This document shows, one piece after another, positions 20,501 to 28,430 of a stretch of 64,000 nt of DNA. Position 1 is the stretch's first letter. Each line of letters begins with the position of its first letter. The stretch spans positions 29,950,252 to 30,014,251 of the forward strand of contig NC_087065.1 in the NCBI RefSeq assembly GCF_963678635.1, read 5' to 3'. The position numbers and the translations under genes were made by a program. The notes beneath the pieces were generated by a model that worked only from the letters and a program-made list of their open reading frames with translations, did no database searches and was not told the origin of the DNA. Origin of the DNA: Symsagittifera roscoffensis (taxonomy: Eukaryota; Xenacoelomorpha; Acoela; Convolutidae).

Positions 20501-23500
20501 AGAAAGAGTGTTTTCAGTATCACTTTCTGAATCTGATGATGTACAGTTTATTTGATTGAGTTGTAACGTATCAGTTACTGTGTCATCAATACCTGGAGGG
20601 TCTGATGTTGTTTCTGGGTTAGATTGTACTTGATTGATTTGTCTTTGATGTTTAGGTGTACTACTTCTGTGGCGATTATTAGAATTATTATAGTTATTAT
20701 TATTCCGGTGTGGTGATTGGGAATAATTTCTATAACGATTATTATAACTTGGGTGTCGATTTTGTGAATTATTTCGCGATCTGTTTTGGTAATTATTGTT
20801 TGGTCTGTTATAGTTCGATCTATTATATGAGTTATTCCTTGATCGATTGTTCGGGTAATTCTGGTTTCGGTTGTTTGAATAACTTCTATTTCGATTATAG
20901 GAGTAGTTTCTATTCCTATTGTATGATGAATTTCGTGATTGGTTGTTTGGATAGTAGTTATTTCTTGATTGGGAATTAGATCTAGAAACAAATCGTTGTG
21001 TGTTTGAATTTGATCTGGAGTAGTTATTTCGACTATTTGGTCTATTGTAGTGATTTTGTGATGAATTATACGTGTTTCTTCGTTCTGGTGATCTTCCTCT
21101 ATAACTTGAGTTATATGGTGATTGATTTCTTGTATAATTTGTATTGTTCGGGAGTGGTTTTCCTGAACTGTTGTTGCTGTGGACTGTTTTGTTCGGTAGA
21201 TTTTGATCTTTTTTCATGTATTGATAGAATGATTTATTTGGTTCTTTATATTTTTGAGGTTTATTTTGATTATCTTGCTGTTTTTGTCTACATTCGGAAA
21301 TACTATGTCCGTATCGTCGGCAATAATTACACCATTTTTTGAAAGATGGTTTGCCTTTAAAGTTTGGGTTCTTTTCGTAGATATTGAGTATTTCAGTGAT
21401 TTTTTCAACGAGGTCTGTCTCTGATTCCTGTATATTATTAATATTAGTGGGAGTCGTTTCAATTCTGTTAACGTATTGTAATTTCAGATTTTCCGTTTCT
21501 TCTAGTTTCATCGTGATTTCTGCTTGTTCTAATTTGTCTACTAGTTTTCGAAAATCTAAATCGGGTTCTCGAATTGAAGAAGGATGTGATGCTCTCTTTT
21601 TTATTGCTATTTTCCTTAATTGTGGTGTTAAGGTCATCATTAAGATTTCTGTCATCTTTGTGTTTTTATAGTCATGTGTATTTAATGAATATGCTTTTCG
21701 AACTAGTGTTTCGATTCGTACTGCTATTTGCTTGATGGTTTCGTTTGGTAATCTGCGAATTTCATTACATAAAACTCTTTGTTGTTGTTTGTTTCTTTCG
21801 GAGTCAAACATTTTTGAAAATTCTTGTGTAAATCTTTTCCAGTTTGATTTTATTTCTAGAGGTAGTACTGAAAACCATTTTTGGGCTGCGCCATCTAAGG
21901 TTGTTTGTATTAACGCTGTGCGTCGATGTATCCAATTTTGATGTAGTGGCGTATTAATTGGTTCAGGTCCAATATTTAAAATCAGGTTTGCTGTTACTGC
22001 ATTTAAATAATCTTCTACAGAGTATTCAGGGTCTGTTCCTGTGAAAACCATTAAAGGTTTGTTTGATGTTATTGATGATCCACCCATAAGGTATGGATTC
22101 ATTGTCATTTGTAATGATTCTGCTGCATTTGGCATTTGAGAAAAATTTGAAAGTTGGTTTCTTGTTATCTCATGTTGTTGGAGATAATATGGGAGTGGTA
22201 TTTCATTTTGCATTTGTGATGGTTGATACGAGTGTGCAGTCATTGGATTTTGTTGTTGAATTGGTTGAAAAGATTGTGTATTAATTGGATTTTGTTGTTG
22301 AATTGGTTGTTGATTTTGTGCATCTATTGGTTGTGGAGAAAAATTTCTATGATTTGTACGTGTTCTCTGTATTCCTTGTCTACGATATTCTTGAGTATTT
22401 TGTGCAAATATATCTGGTTGTAAGAAATCATCATCTGAGGATAAATAATCCATTTGATAAGATGTCTGTTTTTTATTTTTATTTTGTTGAAAAAATGGGT
22501 AATTTTCACTGTGATCCCGTGGAGGATTTGTTTGGAAATTTGTTGAATTAGGTTGGGCCATTGGGTTATCCCAATTTCGAGATCTTGTATATTGGTTAAA
22601 ATTTCTTTGTGGTTGATTATATGTTTTTGATGGATGTGTATAATTATAATTATGGTCTGCAAAGTTGTTTCTAGTGAATGTTTTGCGTGTTTTTGGTGGT
22701 ATTGTCATGGGTCTGTATGTTTGGTAATCCATATGTGAATATTTAGGGGCAACTGAAGGTTTAACGGTTGATTGTAAGGTTACCTGTGTTTGTGAAGGAT
22801 TTGTATTTCTTGGTGTTGTTAAATTTGGGCGTATTGGTGAAATACTTTGTTGTGTAGTTGTTGTGTGTACAATTTCTTCATTTATGAAGTGTGATGGTGT
22901 CTGGATATCTTGTTGAGTAAGATTCCTAGTTCCATTGAGGTTTTCATTGTGTATAACTGTAGAGTTTAAACTATTATTTTGTGTATCGGGTAAAAATGTA
23001 TTATAGTTTAATGGTGTTGCATCAATTGTTAATGGTATTACTCTTACATAATCTCTTATGTAAGATATTGTACCTATTGCTTGACTTGAGATTGATTGTG
23101 GAAAGCTTATAAATGCGGGATGAGACCATTCGGGGTCCCAAACATAATCTGATTGTTCTGTGATAGCGGTATCATCGTTCGAATTTTGGGGTCTAAAATT
23201 TTTTCTTGCTTGTGCAATTAAATCAATATTGTGTGTGAAGTAATCTATTATGAACCATGCCAAAATTTTTTGTAGATCGTGTTTTGTATGTTGTGAAACG
23301 TCGTCTTTCGTGAAATTTTCTTTAATGATGTTTAAATAACTAGAGAGTAGTGTGATTTCATGTCGTACTTTCAAATGTTTAGATGTTTCTTTTGGTGAGA
23401 CATTTGTTATTGGGATTTCGTTTTCTAATATCGAAATATAACTATATATTATTGCGAAAACTTCATTGGTGAATATGGAGTTTGCTCTTTGTGAGTTATG

Positions 23501-23854
23501 GTATTGGATGCTTTTTATATATTCTGAAAAAACTTTTGAAAATTCTAAATCAAGATCGTCTGTTTGAATTGTATATTTTCTATTATTATGGTTTGGTGAG
23601 GTGAATTCTATGGAGTAGATTCCATACTGTTGTGTTATGTTGCATATATCTTTTAGATAGTGATCTATGATTTGTCTTTTGATTTTTACATCGGGGAACT
23701 CTGTTTTACATGGACTGATTCCGGGTTCAAATAAATTTACGAGTAAATTTTGACAAAATATGTGTTGTCCTCTATCAGTATCTGCGTCTACTATAAAAGG
23801 AAAGATTTCATCATCATCTGGAGTTTCTTCACCTGGGGTGTGCGTTGAACTCAT
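17528..23854 (-). CDS. gag-pol: gag-protease-reverse transcriptase-RNase H fusion, 2108 aa
   Basis: One uninterrupted frame. Residues 1 to about 580: N-terminal gag with Gln/Asn-rich, repetitive QQNP tracts. About 595-800: capsid-like retrotransposon gag domain (VFTGTDPEYSVEDYL start). About 842: one CCHC zinc knuckle, CNYCRRYGHSISEC. About 900-1080: Asn/Arg/Ser-rich RNA-binding tail. About 1225: aspartic protease motif LIDSGAES. About 1530-1760: RT with YLDD at about 1736. About 1880-2005: RNase H with CDAS, E in LMREC, FTDHKP and DTLSR. Fusing gag to PR-RT-RH without a recoding step is unusual; most relatives place the shift there. The ATG at 23854 lies within the last codons of frame B. 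The N-terminal gag (about 580 residues before capsid) is much longer than usual. The frame ends at the apparent frameshift to integrase. Confidence 0.95.
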   Translation of the reverse strand: MSSTHTPGEETPDDDEIFPFIVDADTDRGQHIFCQNLLVNLFEPGISPCKTEFPDVKIKRQIIDHYLKDICNITQQYGIYSIEFTSPNHNNRKYTIQTDDLDLEFSKVFSEYIKSIQYHNSQRANSIFTNEVFAIIYSYISILENEIPITNVSPKETSKHLKVRHEITLLSSYLNIIKENFTKDDVSQHTKHDLQKILAWFIIDYFTHNIDLIAQARKNFRPQNSNDDTAITEQSDYVWDPEWSHPAFISFPQSISSQAIGTISYIRDYVRVIPLTIDATPLNYNTFLPDTQNNSLNSTVIHNENLNGTRNLTQQDIQTPSHFINEEIVHTTTTQQSISPIRPNLTTPRNTNPSQTQVTLQSTVKPSVAPKYSHMDYQTYRPMTIPPKTRKTFTRNNFADHNYNYTHPSKTYNQPQRNFNQYTRSRNWDNPMAQPNSTNFQTNPPRDHSENYPFFQQNKNKKQTSYQMDYLSSDDDFLQPDIFAQNTQEYRRQGIQRTRTNHRNFSPQPIDAQNQQPIQQQNPINTQSFQPIQQQNPMTAHSYQPSQMQNEIPLPYYLQQHEITRNQLSNFSQMPNAAESLQMTMNPYLMGGSSITSNKPLMVFTGTDPEYSVEDYLNAVTANLILNIGPEPINTPLHQNWIHRRTALIQTTLDGAAQKWFSVLPLEIKSNWKRFTQEFSKMFDSERNKQQQRVLCNEIRRLPNETIKQIAVRIETLVRKAYSLNTHDYKNTKMTEILMMTLTPQLRKIAIKKRASHPSSIREPDLDFRKLVDKLEQAEITMKLEETENLKLQYVNRIETTPTNINNIQESETDLVEKITEILNIYEKNPNFKGKPSFKKWCNYCRRYGHSISECRQKQQDNQNKPQKYKEPNKSFYQYMKKDQNLPNKTVHSNNSSGKPLPNNTNYTRNQSPYNSSYRGRSPERRNTYNSSQNHYNRPNSRNNYSRSNSNTQRFVSRSNSQSRNNYYPNNQSRNSSYNRNRNYSYNRNRSYSNNRNQNYPNNRSRNNSYNRSNYNRPNNNYQNRSRNNSQNRHPSYNNRYRNYSQSPHRNNNNYNNSNNRHRSSTPKHQRQINQVQSNPETTSDPPGIDDTVTDTLQLNQINCTSSDSESDTENTLSINMIKVENDYESVIYEQPFSSHIYENQSEFLQNYYTTPINSTPTTQETNEINTTDQTNKNTKTKCLNTNHIYQNIQKEQPKEKIWTIPFLLESPRNKEFQPPDLEIDFLIDSGAESNIINIPTWNEIKTLHPKLIPLETSSKLATAQGSTLINYGKIQLFLLPTRTMEQSKILNKPFKQIFHITDIKYNIIGIPFISKYIPTINILNSKILIKDKYTKTKETSLTFFQRLNKQPPFFSKFYPIFNKQRKHLKPLSGNIYNFSIKQVHQYDKEQNKQKFYMSEFEFKPIHKFFKITISSIKYLKNSNSDIISLHVYNNTPYQVTLPLGLLGYCETNATISPIHEKAYRVNNILQLLDICQSTILNEELSINNIISNENRNTDYFTKTPYFKPTFNISNYTEDQQKFLTMFNFQHSQITQDEFEKLAKQLIKYSSVYATSKFDVGKISSSLHLPLKPDAVFKKQRASKVPIHLHDKVNRLLDILEQYNIISPVNKEEQPKGNTFINPVIILAKGESLKIVLDARYLNSLIDESKCNWPIEPIQVILTKINGKYFTTADMNSAYNQMPLDEQSRRLTQFVIGNQQYEFNRLFYGISIGPAAFSAFMSKIFRPLILKKNAITYLDDVFMQSQTKDEMFNVLEKYHQILQNENLKAAPDKSHFFLTRVKFLGHNIERKTITPLKSRIDAIQKLQPPTNKKKIQEFLGMLNFLSKYVYKMQLYLRPFYNILRQQNNFEWNTKHQTRFEEIKKLLTEQISNTIPDSNQPFYAMCDASNFGIGAALIQSHNGTNKMNLISANSRLFTQAELRLSTLMRECTAIIYTLTEYEFLILGSKHPTVLFTDHKPIIFLFTQKSNPNHRVYRFQLILMKFPNLHIVWTAGKNLALPDTLSRNTPPELLTRKTTVEIPKNIKFYLAENETSPRLECKYAVKTDIEQSQINNLQHFPLYLDCQNNHYEVDLLGTSTFKPIPYSQWIKNNTQQKRTKQHPPKKTIFH

Positions 23855-24296
23855 TTTTTCGTTCGATTACTGTTAATATGTAATTATTAATGTGTCGAAT
23901 TGGTTGATTCCAATTGTATAAATGTACTGGTTTGTGTTTGTACTGCTTTTTTATTCTTCTTTTTCCTCTTTGTGATGAATTTGAAGTTGTTTCTGAGTCA
24001 GAGAAATATAATTGATCGTGAATTGGGCAATTTTTATCTATTGATTCTTTTAGTTTGTAAAGTTCGTCTAAACTGTTGGTTTCTGATTCTGAAAATGCGT
24101 TTCGATTTTTTGAAAATCTTTTTCGTGTTATTTGTCTTTGTTTCGTTATTATTTTTCTTTTTAGTGTTTGTCGTTTTGTTCGAATGTATCCAACTGTTTG
24201 TGTATGAGGTGTGATTACAAGGTCGTATTTTTTGTTATCTATTTCACAATTGTGTAAAACGATTGTTTGTTTATTTCCTAGGTTTTTAAATGACAT
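23829..24296 (-). CDS. frame B: basic 155-aa protein before gag
   Basis: The frame starts ATG at 24296 and overlaps gag by 26 nt. It has strongly basic clusters, KRQTLKRK through TRKRFSKNR (about residues 40-65) and RGKRRIKKQYKHK (about 109-122), separated by an acidic Ser-rich stretch (SESETNSLDEL). Arginine-rich motifs of this kind serve as nuclear localisation or RNA-binding signals in regulatory proteins of complex retroviruses, but no homology is claimed. The degraded copy has lost this region by deletion, so conservation cannot be tested here. It could regulate export or translation of the long RNA. Another possibility is that B is fused to gag by frameshifting through the overlap, making it a gag N-terminal extension. 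Confidence 0.65.
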   Translation of the reverse strand: MSFKNLGNKQTIVLHNCEIDNKKYDLVITPHTQTVGYIRTKRQTLKRKIITKQRQITRKRFSKNRNAFSESETNSLDELYKLKESIDKNCPIHDQLYFSDSETTSNSSQRGKRRIKKQYKHKPVHLYNWNQPIRHINNYILTVIERKNEFNAHPR

Positions 24297-25228
24297 AAGG
24301 TTTAGAATGACGGATGCAAAGGGTTGTTAAATGATTTCTATTTTCCTAAACTGTTAGTTCTTACGATTTTTTGGTTAGCTTAACCTGGGTCTGTTTGTTC
24401 AGGGTTGGAGAGAAAAGTATATCGATTCCGAAGAATGATTTTTTACTTTCTCGTGGCTAGTATAAGTTAAGGTGTTAACTTACTTAATCTTACTTAGGGG
24501 TAGTGATTGTGTTCAAGGGTTGGAGAATAGTAAATCGATCCACAAGGTTCAGGTATAATTAGAACGCGAGTAGTTCGTTAGATACTATTTTAAACTTACT
24601 AAGTCTAAGATTTATCCTGGGTCTGGTAAGAGGGGGGGTCAAGTGAAGGATGAATAACCGAAGTTCTTCACTGTTTATCCTAATTTGAATGATTAGTTTT
24701 GTTTAAAAATTTCTATTAGTCTTAGGTCTTTAGAAAGGGTTGGGTAGTGAATCGACGTTTGAGGTCGTTAGACACTAATTAAGTGGGTGGGGGAGAACAA
24801 AGTTGTTCTGTTTGATCCAAGGATAAGCCTTGATGATCAAATTTGAAATTTAATTAAGTAGAAAATGATTTAAGATCCAAGGATAAGCCTTGATGATCTG
24901 GTTTTAAAATTAAGTGAATTTAAGTTTTAATAAAATTTTAAATGTGTGTAAAGGAAAGATTTAGTGTTTTGATGATATTAGTGGGTTTATGATTGCTGTT
25001 ATGTTTTAGATGATGAAGCTGGAACAACAGGATGATTTATGATTACTAACCATTTATTGTCATGCTACTAATTTTTATTTTTATTTTCCAATAAATATTT
25101 TTCAAACATGTTTTGTATAATACTGCAGAGTTTTAGGAAAACGATCTTAGATCTTTTTATCAATCGTTATTGTATATTAATAAATTTGTTTAGCGCCTGA
25201 AATGATTTTGAAGAGTAACTTCAAGGTT
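24297..25228 (-). other. structured 5' leader of the giant element
   Basis: About 930 nt without a long frame lie between frames A and B. It contains three degenerate repeats whose plus-strand cores read AGGGTTGGAGAG (near 24402), AGGGTTGGAGAATAG (near 24518) and AGGGTTGGGTAG (near 24736), each followed by an ATCGA-type box. It also carries the two stem-loops annotated separately. The degraded copy retains a recognisable version (about 50700-51240). Packaging, dimerisation or translation control are plausible uses. Confidence 0.6.
24814..24898 (-). promoter_or_regulatory. duplicated leader stem-loop
   Basis: Two identical 25-nt inverted repeats at 24814-24838 and 24874-24898, 60 bp apart. 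On the element strand each folds as CAAGG / CCTTG around a CTTAT loop, extended by GATC arms with a two-base bulge. The degraded copy keeps both (51013-51036 and about 51090-51113), with the loop reduced to CTTC in one and the stem retained. Retention of a duplicated structure in diverged copies suggests a cis-acting RNA signal. Confidence 0.6.
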
Positions 25229-25462
25229 TTATGTTTGCAAATGGAAATCTAAATTCATTGCAAGTAGTATTCGAAATATAAAAGTTTGTTCTGGCTTTTG
25301 CCGAACTATCATATAACTATACGGCAAGTTTCTACTTTGTCGTATGTCGTCTTTGGTTCGAGGTCTTCTTCCAATTCCGGGTAGTTCTGTTATGGTTCGG
25401 AATATTGGCTCTGATCTATTGAGTCGTAGAGACATTTCGATTAAATTATTGTCGTATAACAT
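25229..25462 (-). CDS. frame A: conserved 77-aa leader protein
   Basis: ATG at 25462 is only about 85 nt inside the 5' LTR, so this is the first frame on the genomic RNA. The degraded copy encodes a protein of exactly the same length at 50420-50653; most residues match, including LPGIGRRPRT, RSEPIF, VRQKP and QTFIFR, and many differences are at third positions. The peptide is basic, has no transmembrane segment or cysteine pattern, and belongs to no family I recognise. Staying open in a copy whose gag and pol are full of stops suggests either slower decay of a short frame or selection on the family. It could be a regulatory micro-protein or an upstream frame that controls translation of B and gag. 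Confidence 0.75.
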   Translation of the reverse strand: MLYDNNLIEMSLRLNRSEPIFRTITELPGIGRRPRTKDDIRQSRNLPYSYMIVRQKPEQTFIFRILLAMNLDFHLQT

Positions 25463-25530
25463 TTTTGTAAATGTTTTTGTCTAATTTCTAATCTATTTTG
25501 GTTAATTCTAATCTATTAAGGTCTTGTTCG

Positions 25531-25548
25531 AGACTTATGGTCGCACCA
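25531..25548 (-). other. primer-binding site
   Basis: Two bases after the 5' LTR the element strand reads TGGTGCGACCATAAGTCT, starting with the TGG complementary to a tRNA 3' CCA. Complementarity could extend further, since GTTCGA-like T-arm sequence follows in complement. The degraded copy reads TGGTTCGACCA at the same place. The tRNA species was not identified. Confidence 0.75.
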
Positions 25549-25748
25549 GATGAGTTAGGACCGAAGTGTAACTCATAGAGTAATTTCGGATAGGGTACAC
25601 CGTCTGCTCGTCACGCTATCTTATTTTCGGCCGGATAGATTCGTGCAACTTCTTAGTCTAATACCGATCCTAATCTTACTCTTATACTATCTAGTCTCAG
25701 GTTGTTTAACTAGTCTCTGCTAGGCTCAATAGATCTAGGGTATACTGG

Positions 25749-25754
25749 TTTATT
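25749..25754 (-). terminator. AATAAA polyadenylation signal in the LTR
   Basis: AATAAA on the element strand, repeated in the other LTR at 7237-7242, where it would act in 3' end formation. It lies near the middle of the LTR, as expected for a signal in or just before R. Confidence 0.5.
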
Positions 25755-25815
25755 GCGGCTGCTGAAGTGCTCGGGAGAGTCCAACTAATTTCTAAGTTAA
25801 ATTCAAATCTCTCTG

Positions 25816-25843
25816 GTGCTGAAATTACAAGTAACTTCAGCAC
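25816..25843 (-). promoter_or_regulatory. LTR hairpin with covariation
   Basis: A 28-nt inverted repeat (also 7304-7331 in the other LTR, and 50063-50090 in the degraded copy): 13-nt arms around a two-base TT loop. The degraded copy has perfect arms GTGCTGAAACTAC / GTAGTTTCAGCAC; the intact element has changed bases in both arms and still pairs, with one G-U. This suggests selection for the structure. Confidence 0.65.
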
Positions 25844-25958
25844 TTACAAATAAGTGGGTTGTTAGTTAGATGGATCATGATTGGTTAATATTAAATACTT
25901 TACATTGGTAAAACATTTAATTTATCCAATCATAAAATGTAGTTTAGATCAGGTTCCA

Positions 25959-26400
25959 GACTGCTCGTATCAGGGCGAAACACTGAATGTTCCGACTGCC
26001 TTTCACGGTTTATGGACGAGCACCCCGAGCACAAATATTCCGTTACTTTCGTAACAATAACACGAAAAACAACTATGGAAATAGGTACTTTGACCAAATA
26101 TGGAGGCAAGTGGAAAAGAGCCAAAAATTATAGTCCCCCTACGCCTTCCTATTATAGAATGTGATTAGGACGGTGGTCTATAATTTGCTGGAAGGTTATA
26201 ACGAAAAGACCCCAAAGCGCTTATCATACAGTTCTGTACATGACAGAATAGAAAAAAAAAATCGACATTTTCCTCCCACCTCACATAAACACCATCTTTG
26301 TGACATTACGAGCGGTTGTACAAGGTTAAATATGATGAACAATTATGTTTGTTATGACCTAATTAGTTCGCATGCAAACCAAAAATATCATAACTTTTCC
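25959..26400. other. noncoding flank with partial stem-loop repeat and MITE scraps
   Basis: Starts with the GACTGCTCGTATCAGGGCG terminus of the dispersed family and continues with GAGCACAAATATTCCG, a phrase also seen near 27846 and, inverted, near 43197. A GGAAAAGAGCC scrap lies at about 26112. No gene recognised. Confidence 0.45.
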
Positions 26401-26608
26401 GGATTCTTTTCCAGTTCCCCCCTTTCAAAATACGAGTTTTATGTTTGTTTTACGTGTTATTACGACTAAATGCGTAATGTTACGCTGTAAAGTATGAAGA
26501 ACAAATCTGTTCACAGTTGTCGATTTGTTTACCACGCCAAATTTCATTGCACAACGTTAAATCAACTTTTCAAATTTGAATTTGAAAGGGGGGAACTGGA
26601 AAAGATCC
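26401..26608. mobile_element. family A hAT-like MITE
   Basis: Inverted termini GGATTCTTTTCCAGT / AACTGGAAAAGATCC around a body shared with other family A copies. Flanked by CTTTTCC at 26394-26400 and 26609-26615. Confidence 0.7.
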
Positions 26609-26813
26609 CTTTTCCGTTTATGGAAATTGTATGGCTAGCACTTTCCGATGAATATTTTCGGTTCAGTTGAATTGATAATCAAATCACAAATATGGAATCA
26701 CAACTCCAACGCAAATACGTATTTTTCGTGAATGCATTTTTGAAAAAGCAGCTGGATCAGTTCGTAATTTTTCTTTAAAAAAATGATCATACAATTATTA
26801 GAATTATATTCAA

Positions 26814-26980
26814 ATGGAGGCAGTGGGTGCTCTCACTGAGGTAGTCAACACCGGACTGTGGTCTGCCGAGTACGTGCAGAGACTGGGCAAGAAGATGGTG
26901 AAGGAACTGCGCATGTATGTCAAGATGAGGAGGACCAAATTCAGCGCCTCATTCAAGGACTTCTCTTTTTCACTACTGCA
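26814..26980 (+). CDS. candidate exon: helical N-terminal segment, possibly F-BAR-like
   Basis: A GC-rich open stretch starting at ATG 26814 encodes about 50 residues that look like one long amphipathic helix (AEYVQRLGKKMVKEL, then KMRRTKFSASFKDF). The spacing of a GLWS start, a basic helix and an aromatic/Ser helix end resembles the first helix of F-BAR (FCH) membrane-curving domains; this is inference only. Composition changes to AT-rich DNA soon after the FKDF segment and I could not find a clear GT donor, so the 3' end is approximate. The four exons at 47.36-49.55 kb on the same strand encode more charged helix and could be the continuation of this gene across a very repeat-laden 20-kb intron. 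A lone pseudogene fragment is the alternative. Confidence 0.45.
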
Positions 26981-27136
26981 AAACAAAAGATTCAATTGCT
27001 GTGATTTGTTCTTTTTAGAATCGCTTATTTGGCAATAAATTTGCTTTTGAAAGCATGAAAGGCCTGCTAATCAGAACAAGACTGGGTGATCAGGGCGCCC
27101 AGTTTTCCAATCCCTTTACAAAAATAAAATAGAAAG

Positions 27137-27338
27137 GGCTCTTTTCCCTCGTAAAATTACAAAATTGAGCTGTTCAAAAATTCAAAAAACTTTTCATTTA
27201 AGAAATGTTGTGAAAGTTTGTTCACTTGTTCACGCTGATACGTTTTTTTTGCAGTTTCTAACATAAAAAGTAACCTGAAATAGACTTTCATACAATGGTT
27301 TTAGGAAAAAACCAAAGGGGGGGGGGAACCAAAGAGCC
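27137..27338. mobile_element. family B hAT-like MITE
   Basis: Starts GGCTCTTTTCC and ends AAAGAGCC; body with the TTGTTCAC...CACGTTTT...GCAGTTT landmarks of family B. Flanks ATAGAAAG and ATAGAGAG match at 7 of 8 bases. Confidence 0.65.
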
Positions 27339-27387
27339 ATAGAGAGTTGTTCAAAAGTTGATCTTACGACTTATAATTTTAAACAAG

Positions 27388-27830
27388 ACTGCTCGTATCA
27401 GGTCAAGGCCCTGAATGTTTCGACTCTCTTTTAAGGTATATGGAGCAGTAATAACACAAAAAAATCAAATAAAATCAATTTTTTTTTCATTTGAAATTTT
27501 TCGTGATTTTTATGACTTATAAAGTACATCGTGATAGATTTCGCTCATAGTAACAAACCAATTATGGCAAATAAGCTTCTTTCAACAAATTTAGAACAAT
27601 TTCCAAAACGAATTTAATCTCCGCTTACGCGTTAATAGCGCGAAATATACCGCGTGTTATTTGTCCCAAACTGGCCGAAATGGCAATCTGTAAACCCCCA
27701 TAACATTACAAAAAATTGTCACAGGTAAAATATCTTTTCAAATTTAAGCTCAGGACAACAATACCTCCGATTGATATTACAAAAACTCCGTCAAAAATGG
27801 CGATTTAAAAAGTCGAATTTTTGTCTGAAG
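27388..27830. repeat. stem-loop repeat family D, copy
   Basis: Begins GACTGCTCGTATCAGG, followed by the CGACT...CTTTTAAGG...GGAGCAGT segment and a downstream body with CGCGTTAATAGCGCG and a TGGCC...ATGGCAATCT block. Same order as the copy at 28113. Confidence 0.6.
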
Positions 27831-28112
27831 AAAAAAAAACCACCACGAGCACAAATATTCCGTGCTCACCCCGAGCACCCAGCCCGAGCACAAAAATTCC
27901 GAAAATCAGAACAAAAACAAGAAAAAATGTGCAATAAAAACTTGTGCGTTTCACGTTTTTTTCACGCGGGCACGTTTTATTGCCAATTACATCTTGAAAA
28001 TTATTTTAAATTAGCTTTCGAAACTTGGATGCCGGAAAAAATTGAAAAAGTAACTTTAAAAAACCCAAAAATTTCACCACATTTTTCTTGAACCAATCGC
28101 CACTTCAAAAAG

Positions 28113-28430
28113 ACTGCTCGTATCAGGGCGAGGCCCTGATTGTTTCGACTGCCTTTTAAGGTCGATGGAGCAGTGATAGCTTGAAAAAATTAATTGTAAT
28201 AAAATTAAAATAAATTTTTTTTGAATCTGAGATTTTTTGTGAAAATCATCCTCCCACACGCCATATAAAATTCGCTCCTGGTAACGAATCAATTATGACA
28301 AATGAGCTTTCTTCAACCAAACTGGAGTGATTTCTAAGACGGATTTAATTTCGGCTCACGCGTTAATAGCACGAAACATATCGCGCGTTAATTGTCCCAA
28401 ATTGGCAAAAAATGGCAATCTTTAATCTTT
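28113..28430. repeat. stem-loop repeat family D, best-preserved copy
   Basis: The terminus contains a perfect hairpin TCAGGGC-GAG-GCCCTGA about 10 bases in from the edge, followed by TTTCGACTGCCTTTTAAGG and GGAGCAGTGATAG. A subterminal hairpin of this kind recalls Helitron-like or HINE elements, but the canonical CTRR end is not present. Partial copies occur at 3988, 25959, 31345, 39320, 44260, 44510, 44985 and elsewhere. Confidence 0.6.

Larger units (their letters stand above)
7039..25958 (-). mobile_element. 18.9-kb intact env-bearing Ty3/gypsy-type retroelement
   Basis: Two 408-bp LTRs (TG...CA) bound an internal region of 18.1 kb read on the minus strand. Order: LTR, tRNA-type primer-binding site, frames A and B, fused gag-PR-RT-RNase H, integrase, frames C, D, E, X, envelope-like protein, frame F, long 3' tail, LTR. 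RT before RNase H before integrase and a GPY/F integrase tail place it in Metaviridae (Ty3/gypsy). The length is two to three times that of ordinary members and gene content is richer than in errantiviruses. The LTRs show no difference by eye and all long frames are open, so the insertion is young and may be active. A degraded relative lies at 49,946 onward. No target-site duplication is seen: the left flank ends ATAA and the right begins GACT. Confidence 0.93.
25551..25958 (-). repeat. 5' LTR of the giant element
   Basis: 408 bp, identical by eye to 7039-7446. On the element strand it begins TGGAACC and ends AACTCA. It should hold the promoter and transcription start; I could not place a TATA box with confidence. 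The outer flank begins GACTGCTCGTATCAGG, the terminus of a dispersed stem-loop repeat family. Confidence 0.95.

Noticed and set aside
20575-20991. 138-codon minus frame inside gag, and a similar 147-codon frame at 52916-53359 in the degraded copy
   Set aside because: Both are alternative-frame readings of the Asn/Arg/Ser repeat tail behind the zinc knuckle. The Ile/Thr-rich composition follows from the AAT/AGA repeats, so a separate gene is not supported.
28113-28430. Canonical Helitron
   Set aside because: The hairpin position fits but neither a TC start nor a CTRR end is present, and no Rep/helicase is seen.
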